Of a stretch of DNA of 11,832 nucleotides, positions 1 through 6,369 are shown piece by piece. The notes below the pieces were generated by a model that worked only from the letters and a program-made list of their open reading frames with translations, was not told the origin of the DNA and did not search any database. Origin of the DNA: Anaerolineaceae bacterium (GTDB lineage: Bacteria > Chloroflexota > Anaerolineae > Anaerolineales > Anaerolineaceae); contig WOZA01000146.1 of the NCBI GenBank assembly GCA_011620505.1, positions 1-11,832 on the forward strand, read 5' to 3'. Numbering within the stretch: the first letter of the stretch is position 1; every line of letters starts with the position of its first letter. A program made the position numbers and the translations under genes.

Positions 1-59
1 CGGCAAGGATTCAGGCACCCAATTTCATAGAATATCGTCTCTTTCTTGCCTGTGATTAA
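1..59 (+). CDS. possible C-terminal tail of an upstream + strand gene (partial)
   Basis: Reading from base 3, 18 sense codons run in from the window edge and end at TAA (57-59), giving ARIQAPNFIEYRLFLACD. The other two + frames also stop early, so length alone proves nothing. The support is context: a hairpin followed by a T-run on the same strand starts 36 nt after this stop, as expected for the end of a transcription unit facing the lipoprotein gene. The family cannot be recognised from 18 residues. It could equally be non-coding. Confidence 0.3.
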   Translation, partial: ARIQAPNFIEYRLFLACD

Positions 60-94
60 CCTGAATCAGACCGGGTTCGGGAAAATAAAGTAAT

Positions 95-138
95 AATGGC
101 AGGAAATGATTTTTCATTCTCTGCCATTGGGTTTTTTT
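95..138 (+). terminator. intrinsic terminator, T-run on + strand, possibly bidirectional
   Basis: AATGGCAG (95-102) pairs with CTGCCATT (121-128). The stem continues inwards as a G-T pair, one mismatch and AATGA/TCATT around a TTTT loop. On the + strand GGG and seven T follow (132-138). On the minus strand the lipoprotein gene stops at 158 and the same hairpin is followed by a T-rich stretch (ATTACTTTATTTT), so it may end transcription from both sides. It separates two converging units. Confidence 0.8.
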
Positions 139-157
139 GCCCTGGATCGTCCAAAAA

Positions 158-1405
158 TTATTCCTGTGAGATCAGGAAAGCAGGGCTTATACAGTAAGGT
201 GGATGACAATCCTTAAAGGATTCATCAGGCATGCTGTATTGATATAGTTGTCCTCCCGAATTATCCAGGACAGACAGTGTTTCTGGATCCATGACAATCC
301 AGTAATCACCATTAGTTCCATGCCAATGCCAGAACCGCCTCCGGGAATCAGGACTAGAGATCGTATCACTTGAAAAATCGATCACATCAGAACCGTCTGA
401 ATAGCGCCGAACGATGTCGAAACCACACGACTCTACAGGTTGATTGGAGGAGTAAAATGCTCCCGAAGAAGTAATCAGCGTATTTAGGCAGCAAGTTTGT
501 TCAGTGCTCACAGCTTCCCCATTAACAGGATCACGGAGCTCAAGAATGAAGAACAAACTATTGTCATCCTTTGAATATTGTCCATAACATAGGAGCACAT
601 GTTTGGAAGCGGTATCAATACCCATGACAATAGTCCCCAGCCGGTCATCTGGATTATTGGTAGGGGTATAATCCGGGATGCTGTAAGGAATTTCCAATTT
701 TCCTTCGTAGGTTTCGCCGGTTTTGGTGTTATAGGTTCGGTAGAACGCGTATTGTTCATCCCCTTCAAGAAGGGGTAGGCTGGAAAACCATACCAAGCTT
801 TTTTCAGTTTCATTTGCCAATCCCATGAATCCGAGGCCCGAATTTCCATCAGGTAACTTATTGATAGCTGGTTGTTCTTCAATTCTCATGTCAGTGCTGA
901 CAATCAGAAGGTTCTTCCGATTGATAAACAAGCGATTGCCGATCCAAACAGAATCAACAATTGGACCGCTTACAGGAAGATTTATCGTTTCGATACTACC
1001 ATCAATACCCAATTTGGAGAAGAATGTTGCGTTAGCGCCATAATTCGTTCCATAGAGCAGATAAACATTGCCGTCCTGGTCTATCGCAGGTAGAGACTTT
1101 AACACTGTCTCTCTTTTAACTGGAATTGCGGCATAATTGAGATCATCAGTTATGTCAACAGTGATAATCTCAGCGTCAGAAGACCATTGATTTTTTACAA
1201 AACTGACCGTAACAGGCAGACTGATTCCCTGTCGGTTTTCAGTTAATTCCTCAGGCAATCCTTGAATGGGTGTTTTTTCTGGTTCAGCTATCTGAGTGCC
1301 CTCCACAGTAGAAGTAGAAGCAATTGGATTCTCCTTCTGGATTGGAGCACAAGCTGTGAGAAGGGTAATCAAAGCAAGTAACAAAGAGAGGCCATTTCTT
1401 TTCAT
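158..1405 (-). CDS. putative lipoprotein, beta-propeller-like, unknown function
   Basis: A protein of 415 residues when started at the ATG at 1405. An in-frame GTG at 1435 would add 10 residues (MWLRIDGKSI), but these would put polar sequence in front of a complete signal peptide, so the ATG is preferred. Residues 1-19 form a lipoprotein signal: basic MKRN, a leucine-rich core, and the lipobox LTAC with Cys19 as the lipidated residue. A Thr/Ser/Pro/Glu-rich linker of about 45 residues follows. The rest is beta-rich with repeated short motifs such as DGNVYLLYG, FFSKLGIDG and YWIVMDPETLSVLDNSGG, which resemble propeller blades that read out and print values. I recognise no family, catalytic motif or sugar-binding motif. 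The ribosome binding site is weak (GGAAAA). The gene starts 43 nt after the decayed amidase fragment and ends before the shared terminator. It probably sits on the outer face of the cell. Confidence 0.85.
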   Translation of the reverse strand: MKRNGLSLLLALITLLTACAPIQKENPIASTSTVEGTQIAEPEKTPIQGLPEELTENRQGISLPVTVSFVKNQWSSDAEIITVDITDDLNYAAIPVKRETVLKSLPAIDQDGNVYLLYGTNYGANATFFSKLGIDGSIETINLPVSGPIVDSVWIGNRLFINRKNLLIVSTDMRIEEQPAINKLPDGNSGLGFMGLANETEKSLVWFSSLPLLEGDEQYAFYRTYNTKTGETYEGKLEIPYSIPDYTPTNNPDDRLGTIVMGIDTASKHVLLCYGQYSKDDNSLFFILELRDPVNGEAVSTEQTCCLNTLITSSGAFYSSNQPVESCGFDIVRRYSDGSDVIDFSSDTISSPDSRRRFWHWHGTNGDYWIVMDPETLSVLDNSGGQLYQYSMPDESFKDCHPPYCISPAFLISQE

Positions 1406-1448
1406 TATTGATTTTCCATCAATTCTTAGCCACACCTAAGCATGACCA

Positions 1449-1679
1449 TTAATAAAGATTTATGCAGGTGCTTAATTCAGGTTGCCAGGGGTAATTTAAT
1501 CGATCATTGGTATATCCACCATAACGCATTGCTTGTGAAACATAATTTGCACAATCAAGACAATCATCTGGTGAACCATAATTTGGGTTCCAGGAAGTTG
1601 TATCCCGGAAAACATCACGAGCCATTAATTTGGTATTCCTTACCCAGGTTCTGGCAAAAGTAGCGTCAGTCGACCCTGA
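1449..1679 (-). pseudogene. truncated Amidase_6-like domain, in frame after the upstream stop
   Basis: Directly after the TAA at 1680-1682, the same reading frame stays open for 76 codons and ends at TAA (1449-1451). The translation contains DCANYVSQ (codons 42-49, bases 1533-1556) followed by AMRYGGYTNDR and PWQPE. This matches the usual front half of the putative amidase domain (Pfam Amidase_6, a papain/NlpC-like fold), where the DC-x-N-(F/Y)-VSQ cysteine is the expected nucleophile (Cys43 here, codon 1551-1553) and a GG follows shortly after. The tryptophan-rich middle and the histidine-bearing C-terminal half are absent: only 43 nt remain before the lipoprotein gene. I see no ribosome binding site or convincing start inside the fragment. 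It is best read as the broken C-terminal domain of the gene at 1680-2456; stop-codon readthrough or a sequencing error are less likely alternatives. Confidence 0.7.
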
Positions 1680-2456
1680 TTATTGGAGGATGTAATCTGA
1701 ATTAATGCTTCCTGAAGATACTGCTTTTAGATCCTCCAGGATTTGTTGGGCCAAAACCTCTACAGTGACATTGTAAATCTCATAGTCGGGCAAATGGGTA
1801 AAATCTGGCTCCACGCGCATTGCTTTACCATCAACCCATTCAACCTTGTCTGTTCCAGGATCGTCATTCGCTTCACTCGTGAAACAGTCGGAGACAAGTT
1901 GTCCGGTCTGAGGATTGAATGCAACCTTATGCAGGTTTATGATCGTGATTTCGAAGGTGTTCGCGTCTATAGACTCTTGCACAGCGGCACGGATCTCTTC
2001 TGCTGTTTGCTTAAGGTAACGGCTAAGATCTGCATCCTTTGCCATCTCTGCAGCCAGAAGGTAGGCTCTGTAAACAGGGTAATCCTCTGCTACTTGTAAA
2101 ATCGGTTTTCCTGTTAAGGTGACCATTTCTTGCACCTGGTAGGTGTTTTCGGAAAGTTGGACCGCTGCCGTTGGTTCAAATTTTGTTGAAATATTCAAAA
2201 GCTCTGAATGCAACCCCAACTGGAAGTAGCGCTCATAAAAAAGCTTTCTCTCAACAATTAGGTTGTGAACCTGATCTGAAAGAAGATCATTCTTTTGATA
2301 CAACTTGGCTCCCATAGCAGAGGAGTAGGCACTCAATGCTTTGTCAAAATGTTGCTTAAGTTGATCATGTTGACTGTTTGCTTGGGCACCCGACACACCA
2401 ATTAGCAACGTTAAAACCAAGACGAATGCCATTGACTTCAAAATCCGTTTTTTCAT
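1680..2456 (-). CDS. secreted protein, N-terminal part of a decayed Amidase_6-type enzyme
   Basis: An exported protein of 258 residues. Residues 1-26 are a signal peptide: MKKR, a hydrophobic core, and AQA just before Asn27 as the likely signal peptidase I site. The mature part is mixed alpha/beta without catalytic motifs that I recognise. Residues 30-75 look helical, and 100-115 (QLSENTYQVQEMVTLTGKP) look like a strand pair. Long N-terminal regions of this kind, with tyrosine-rich helices, commonly precede Amidase_6 domains. The amidase domain is indeed found in the same frame immediately after the TAA at 1680-1682. The start is supported by AAGGGAG six nt before the ATG. The product may still be made and exported, but without the cysteine-bearing domain it cannot have amidase activity. 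Transcription probably begins at the promoter near 2536-2562. Confidence 0.75.
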   Translation of the reverse strand: MKKRILKSMAFVLVLTLLIGVSGAQANSQHDQLKQHFDKALSAYSSAMGAKLYQKNDLLSDQVHNLIVERKLFYERYFQLGLHSELLNISTKFEPTAAVQLSENTYQVQEMVTLTGKPILQVAEDYPVYRAYLLAAEMAKDADLSRYLKQTAEEIRAAVQESIDANTFEITIINLHKVAFNPQTGQLVSDCFTSEANDDPGTDKVEWVDGKAMRVEPDFTHLPDYEIYNVTVEVLAQQILEDLKAVSSGSINSDYILQ

Positions 2457-2462
2457 CCTTCA

Positions 2463-2469
2463 CTCCCTT
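2463..2469 (-). promoter_or_regulatory. ribosome binding site of the secreted-protein gene
   Basis: AAGGGAG on the minus strand, six nt before the ATG at 2456. It is among the clearest Shine-Dalgarno matches in the window and fixes the start of this gene. Confidence 0.75.
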
Positions 2470-2535
2470 CAGAGTGAAAATGGCCTCTCCAATCATTTTA
2501 CCACGTGTAGAAGTTTCAATTATTAATATAACTTC

Positions 2536-2562
2536 AATATACACATCATGAATATGAGTCAA
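2536..2562 (-). promoter_or_regulatory. candidate sigma-70-type promoter for the secreted-protein gene
   Basis: On the minus strand TTGACT (2557-2562) is followed 15 nt later by TATATT (2536-2541), or 17 nt later by the weaker TATTGA (2534-2539). The surrounding DNA is AT-rich and lies about 80-100 nt upstream of the ATG. The match is plausible but was judged by eye. Confidence 0.45.
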
Positions 2563-2754
2563 CGAAAAAAGTTGCGTACTGCTTATTTTCCCACTAGCTT
2601 CTCCATCAAGCCCGTCACAATCTCCCTGTAGGATACTGGCATACGTACACGATTTCAGGTAAGTATCTTAAAAAAAACTTAGGGACAGCCATTCCCTTTA
2701 ATGAGACTTCTGAAATTTTTACCAAACCGGGGTGACTGAAAAAGTGTATAGGAA
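2563..2754. other. intergenic region with terminator and a 19-codon ORF remnant
   Basis: This is the only stretch of nearly 300 nt (2457-2754) without a clear gene. Besides the promoter and ribosome binding site on its left and the terminator at 2670-2697, it holds a minus-strand mini-ORF (2583-2642) that reads MPVSYREIVTGLMEKLVGK and then stops. That peptide looks like a protein C-terminus, but a TGA lies four codons upstream and there is no ribosome binding site, so it is at best a relic. I see no RNA gene or repeat here. Confidence 0.4.
2670..2697 (-). terminator. intrinsic terminator of the coaE-to-zinc-finger operon
   Basis: On the minus strand AGGGA (2693-2697) pairs with TCCCT (2681-2685) around a 7-nt loop, then AAG and eight T (2677-2670). 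The stem is short but the T-run is perfect. It lies 57 nt after the stop of the zinc-finger gene and closes the long minus-strand operon. Confidence 0.75.
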
Positions 2755-3057
2755 TTATGTGAGTTGGTCGGTTTTCGGCTGCGATTTGGAAGGTTTGCCC
2801 TCAGTCGGTTTTGGCCCCGTGTATTGAGAATACGGTGTGGGGGGATTTGTCAGCAGCCGTTGCAGGTTCATTAATGAAGCCGGGTCGTAAATGGTAAATC
2901 CACAGACATCGCAAATCCAGGCTGGGAAATCCGGCACTATCAGCGGTTTGCCAGCCGTACGCGCAGCAAAACTGCGTTTTCCAGGCTGAATTCTGCCAAA
3001 GTAGCAGCGAGGGCATACTTCAGGAATTTCTGGGAGAGATTTGATGTTTCGATTCAT
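2755..3057 (-). CDS. YgiT-type zinc finger protein
   Basis: A small protein of 100 residues. Two zinc knuckles, CPRC (Cys15, Cys18) and CDVC followed by Gly (Cys49, Cys52), are separated by about 30 residues that include the pair of strands ending in VP. This is the layout of the YgiT/MqsA N-terminal zinc-binding domain. After the finger, a short helix (DPASLMNLQRLL) leads into a proline- and lysine-rich tail (about residues 72-100) that is probably disordered. The C-terminal helix-turn-helix of true MqsA antitoxins is absent, and no MqsR/RelE-type toxin gene is adjacent. The ATG lies 15 nt after the lepB stop, so the gene is the last cistron of the operon and may be translationally coupled. 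Its role is unknown; it may be a small metal-binding adaptor or regulator rather than an antitoxin. Confidence 0.8.
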   Translation of the reverse strand: MNRNIKSLPEIPEVCPRCYFGRIQPGKRSFAARTAGKPLIVPDFPAWICDVCGFTIYDPASLMNLQRLLTNPPTPYSQYTGPKPTEGKPSKSQPKTDQLT

Positions 3058-3072
3058 TCAGGCAGGGTGCTT

Positions 3073-3684
3073 TCAGGGTTCGGCATGAACCAGGTCCATG
3101 TTGGTTAAAACACGGATACGGTCGAGCGGCCAGTATACGAGGATCGCTTTCCCAACGACCCATTCCTGCTTCACAAAACCCCAGTCATGCGAATCAGACG
3201 AGCGGTTGCGGTTGTCTCCCAGAACGAACAGCTCCCCCTCGGGCACTTTCCAGGTGCCAGTATATCCAGGTAATTCAGCAATGTATGGCTCGGTAATAGC
3301 CTGGCCATTCACCCGCACAACCCCACCGCCAATGTCAATGGTATCTCCGGGCAGACCAATCACGCGCTTGATGTAATCTTCCGTGACGGTTCCCTGGTAA
3401 TGAAAGACGATGATATCCCCGCGTTTGGGTTCACCCAGTTTGTAGGCCAGCTTGTTTACCACCAGCAGGTTGCCTTCATGCAGTGTGGGTTGCATGCTTA
3501 CATTGTAAACCCGCACACGCGAGGTGACGGCATTCAACAGTAGGAATAAAACCACCGCCATGAGGATGGTCTCGAGCATATCGCGCCAAAAACCGCGGGT
3601 TTTGTTTTCGGGTGCCACTTCGGGTGTTGGTTCAACTTCCTTGGTTTCAGTTTCGTTTTGTTCCACAAGCATCCATTCTATCAC
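3073..3684 (-). CDS. lepB: signal peptidase I
   Basis: Membrane-bound serine protease that removes signal peptides from secreted proteins on the outer face of the cytoplasmic membrane. It has 203 residues, the short form typical of Gram-positive-like enzymes. Order: an acidic, proline-rich cytoplasmic N-terminus (residues 8-28), one membrane helix (about 36-54), then the catalytic boxes. These are SMQPTL with the Ser63 nucleophile, RGDIIVF (88-94), DYIKRVIGLPGD (103-114) with the general base Lys106, and GDNRNRSSDSHDWG (156-169). All key residues are present. The start is uncertain: GTG at 3684 (used here) or ATG at 3672, neither with a convincing ribosome binding site, and the choice leaves all domains intact. 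It follows der by 47 nt and precedes the zinc-finger gene by 15 nt. Confidence 0.95.
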   Translation of the reverse strand: MIEWMLVEQNETETKEVEPTPEVAPENKTRGFWRDMLETILMAVVLFLLLNAVTSRVRVYNVSMQPTLHEGNLLVVNKLAYKLGEPKRGDIIVFHYQGTVTEDYIKRVIGLPGDTIDIGGGVVRVNGQAITEPYIAELPGYTGTWKVPEGELFVLGDNRNRSSDSHDWGFVKQEWVVGKAILVYWPLDRIRVLTNMDLVHAEP

Positions 3685-3709
3685 GCTCGCGTGCAGCGTG
3701 AATTCCGGT

Positions 3710-3715
3710 ATTATA
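3710..3715 (-). promoter_or_regulatory. possible internal promoter (-10 box) before lepB
   Basis: A perfect TATAAT on the minus strand in the der-lepB gap, 25 nt before the GTG start of lepB. No good -35 box is found 16-18 nt upstream and there is no TGn extension, so it is only a candidate for extra lepB transcription. Confidence 0.3.
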
Positions 3716-3731
3716 AATCAAACCTGGCAAA

Positions 3732-5117
3732 CTAATCTTCCAAGCTTTTACGTTCGCGTTTCTTCAACACGAGTCGGATGGGCGTACCGGTAAAGGGAAT
3801 CTCCTTGCGGATCTGGTTCTCCAGGAAACGCATATAGGTGAAGTGCCCCAGGGTTGGGTCGTTGCAGTACAGCAAGAACGTCGGTGGATCAGTTTTCACC
3901 TGTGTGCCGTAATAAATTCGGAAAGGCTTGCCAGTGCCAGAAGTCGATTGATGCAAGTCCTGGGCGTTTACCAGGATGCGGTTCAACTGGGAGGTCGGCA
4001 CCTTACGCAGGCGTTCCTGCTGGATCTGCTTTACCAGGGGCAAAACCTGGTGCACACGCTGACCGCTCAATGCTGAAAGGAACAATATCGGAATGTATGG
4101 CAAAAAGTTCAGCTGCTGGCGGACCTGGCGTTCAAATTCCATGCTGGTGTTGGTGTCTTTTTCAATGAGATCCCACTTGTTGACCACCAAAATCACGCTC
4201 TTCCAGGCTTCATTGATGTATCCGGCAATGTGGGTATCCTGGGCGGTGATGCCGGTGGTCGCGTCCACGACCAGCACAGCCACATCACAGCGTTCAATCG
4301 CCTGCATGGCTCGCAGAACAGAGTACTTCTCAACACCCGGGATGATGGAACCGCGTTTTCGTATTCCAGCGGTGTCGATCAGGATGTAATCCTGGCCGTC
4401 AATCGTAACGGGTGTGTCGATGGCGTCGCGCGTGGTACCGGGAATATCGCTGACGATCGCGCGTTCTTTACCGATGATCTTATTAAGCAGGCTGCTTTTG
4501 CCCGCGTTCGGCTTGCCGACGATGGCAACTTTAATAGCGGTCTCGTCGACTTCTTCTTCCACCTGGGCAGGAAAATGCGCCACGATCTCATCCAGCAGAT
4601 CGCCAGTTCCAGTGCCGTGGATGGCAGAGATCGGATAGGGTTCGCCAATCCCCAATGAGTAAAAGTCCATGGCGTTCAGGCGGGCATTTTCGCTATCGGC
4701 TTTATTGACAGCCAGCACAATCGGCGGCATCAGCTTGCCTTCCTCCTGCCGTTGGCGCTTGCGCAGCATGTTTGCCACTTCGCGATCGGCCTGGGTAACC
4801 CCGCTGAGCGCGTCCACCACCAACACGATCACATCCGCTTCCTCAATAGCCACTTCCACCTGGGCGCGGATTTCATCAATAAACGCCGCCGAGCCAATCG
4901 AAAGGGGTGCCTGATCGCGTTGTTTGCTGGGGTCAATGCCGCCCGTGTCAACCACGAAAAAGTTATATCCAGACCAGTTGCCTTCCGCCACCAGGCGATC
5001 ACGCGTGGTGCCCGGCACGTCATCAATGATGGCGAGGCGTTGCTCCACCAGGCGGTTGAAAAGGGTACTTTTACCCACGTTTGGTCTTCCGACGAGCACA
5101 ATGACAGGTTTATCCAT
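3732..5117 (-). CDS. der: ribosome biogenesis GTPase Der (EngA)
   Basis: Essential GTPase with two tandem G domains that acts in maturation of the 50S ribosomal subunit. It has 461 residues, close to the usual length. G domain 1: P-loop GRPNVGKS (10-17), PGTTRD (35-40), DTGG (57-60), NKAD (138-141). An acidic linker (185-192) follows. G domain 2: GKPNAGKS (201-208), PGTTRD (226-231), DTAG (248-251), NKWD (313-316). The C-terminal KH-like domain (about 375-461) includes the typical PPTFLLYCND and GTPIRLVLKKR. All G motifs are intact. The ATG at 5117 is preceded by AGGA at suitable spacing (AGGATATTTA) and lies 28 nt after the ybbR stop, so it is part of the same operon. Confidence 0.98.
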   Translation of the reverse strand: MDKPVIVLVGRPNVGKSTLFNRLVEQRLAIIDDVPGTTRDRLVAEGNWSGYNFFVVDTGGIDPSKQRDQAPLSIGSAAFIDEIRAQVEVAIEEADVIVLVVDALSGVTQADREVANMLRKRQRQEEGKLMPPIVLAVNKADSENARLNAMDFYSLGIGEPYPISAIHGTGTGDLLDEIVAHFPAQVEEEVDETAIKVAIVGKPNAGKSSLLNKIIGKERAIVSDIPGTTRDAIDTPVTIDGQDYILIDTAGIRKRGSIIPGVEKYSVLRAMQAIERCDVAVLVVDATTGITAQDTHIAGYINEAWKSVILVVNKWDLIEKDTNTSMEFERQVRQQLNFLPYIPILFLSALSGQRVHQVLPLVKQIQQERLRKVPTSQLNRILVNAQDLHQSTSGTGKPFRIYYGTQVKTDPPTFLLYCNDPTLGHFTYMRFLENQIRKEIPFTGTPIRLVLKKRERKSLED

Positions 5118-5145
5118 TAAATATCCTATTTATTTGTTCACTATT

Positions 5146-6369
5146 CTATTTCGTGATTACGACTTCAATTAAGCCAGGCAGAGTCGAGTCGAGCCGCAGT
5201 TCCGGCCTCTCGAGTTCGACTGTAGGGGATAATTGGTAAGTGCCTTCTGTCAGCCCGGTAAGATCCAGAGTAACGTGCACCGAAGCCGTTCCAATATTTT
5301 CGAGCAGGTTCATTGGACCGGAGATGTAAACATCCACGTTTTGAGGAGAGAGTCTTGCCTGCAGCCCGCCCGCGAGATTAATCGCTGTAACGGGCACTCC
5401 GGTAATTTGGGTGGAGGTGTAGATTGCTTCAACACCCACCGAAACCACAACGGATTGATCGCCGATCACCACGATGCCTTCCGGCAGTTGTAAGCCCACC
5501 CGCGACTCAAAACTCTGCTGTGCGCCGTTCAAGTTCACCGGTTCGGTCTCTATATAGGCAGGCATACTGCGTATCAGGTCAGGGTTCGAGGCGTAGACTG
5601 TTAAAGTGGGTGGATCAACCACGATACTGGTCAGGTGATAGCCTTGCGCCACGGCACCGTTGGTAACAATTTTGACAAAAACATTTCGATAGCCGATCAA
5701 CTGCTCCACTTCGATGCTCACATCCACACGGCTGGGGCTGAGGACGACACCCTCCACCACGACTCCAGCCTCATTGACAGGCTTTAGATCCAGCGTGCGG
5801 TTGATATTGGATGTAAGTTCAGAAACGTTAATAGTCGCGGCAACCTCCACGATGGTATTCACGAGTGATTCGGGTCCAACCAGTTTGACTTCAGATTGAC
5901 TCAATCTTGCGCTGCGGATTTGAAACCCCACCGGCAAAGTTCCCGTCTGGACCAGACTGATGGACATGGTTCTGGAAGAAACCTTCTCGAGCGTGATCTC
6001 AACGGAAGCTGGAGAGACTTCCACCACCTGAACCGGTTTCAGATCAACAAGCACCTCAGGGATGAGGATGTGATCACCAGCTTCCAGCCCTGAAAGGTTA
6101 ATGTTTGCGTTGATCAGGCCTGGATCGTTTGCCAGCCGGGCGTGGACCGATCGGGGAGCTCTAAGTGTGACCTTGACGCCCTCCACTTCTTGGTAGGTAA
6201 TCACCAGGTCCGGGTTTAGCCCCAATATTTCAAGTTTAATCGGCGTCTCGTAGGTGATGGTCTGATTGGGATCACTGGCGGTAACAGATGAAACCCAAAC
6301 AATGATGGCCAATACCAGGGCAGTCAGCAAAGTGGGCAGGAAGGAGACAAATTTACGTATTATTTTCAT
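5146..6369 (-). CDS. ybbR: YbbR-domain protein, CdaA regulatory partner (CdaR)
   Basis: A membrane-anchored extracytoplasmic protein of 407 residues that, in Firmicutes, binds and modulates the diadenylate cyclase CdaA. One N-terminal membrane helix (about 9-30, LPTLLTALVLAIIVWV) is followed by four beta-rich YbbR repeats at roughly 40-128, 134-221, 229-313 and 319-406. The repeats show recurring motifs such as VKVTLRAP, VKLVGPESL, LTVYASNPDL and VDVYISGPMNLL. The reading frame stays open up to 6444, but the start is set at 6369 because AGGAGG lies exactly six nt before this ATG and because the longer form would overlap cdaA by about 90 nt and put basic, non-conserved sequence before the helix. 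The gene overlaps the end of cdaA by 17 nt, consistent with coupled translation of a complex. No catalytic function is expected. Confidence 0.92.
   Translation of the reverse strand: MKIIRKFVSFLPTLLTALVLAIIVWVSSVTASDPNQTITYETPIKLEILGLNPDLVITYQEVEGVKVTLRAPRSVHARLANDPGLINANINLSGLEAGDHILIPEVLVDLKPVQVVEVSPASVEITLEKVSSRTMSISLVQTGTLPVGFQIRSARLSQSEVKLVGPESLVNTIVEVAATINVSELTSNINRTLDLKPVNEAGVVVEGVVLSPSRVDVSIEVEQLIGYRNVFVKIVTNGAVAQGYHLTSIVVDPPTLTVYASNPDLIRSMPAYIETEPVNLNGAQQSFESRVGLQLPEGIVVIGDQSVVVSVGVEAIYTSTQITGVPVTAINLAGGLQARLSPQNVDVYISGPMNLLENIGTASVHVTLDLTGLTEGTYQLSPTVELERPELRLDSTLPGLIEVVITK

Noticed and set aside
1442..1663. 73-residue + strand ORF between the lipoprotein and secreted-protein genes
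   Set aside because: It is antisense to the Amidase_6 remnant, which explains the open frame; its translation is His/Asn-rich without any recognisable motif.
2678..2700. GGGACAG-type motif that could mark a REP/Y1-transposase-associated element
   Set aside because: The bases are fully accounted for by the terminator stem and T-run on the minus strand; no second copy or transposase is present.
2755..3684. Toxin-antitoxin pair formed by the zinc-finger gene and its neighbour
   Set aside because: The neighbour is a complete signal peptidase I; no toxin fold is encoded and the zinc-finger protein lacks the DNA-binding half of MqsA.
4230..4658. 142-residue + strand ORF opposite der
   Set aside because: Shadow of the der coding frame; der shows all its G motifs.
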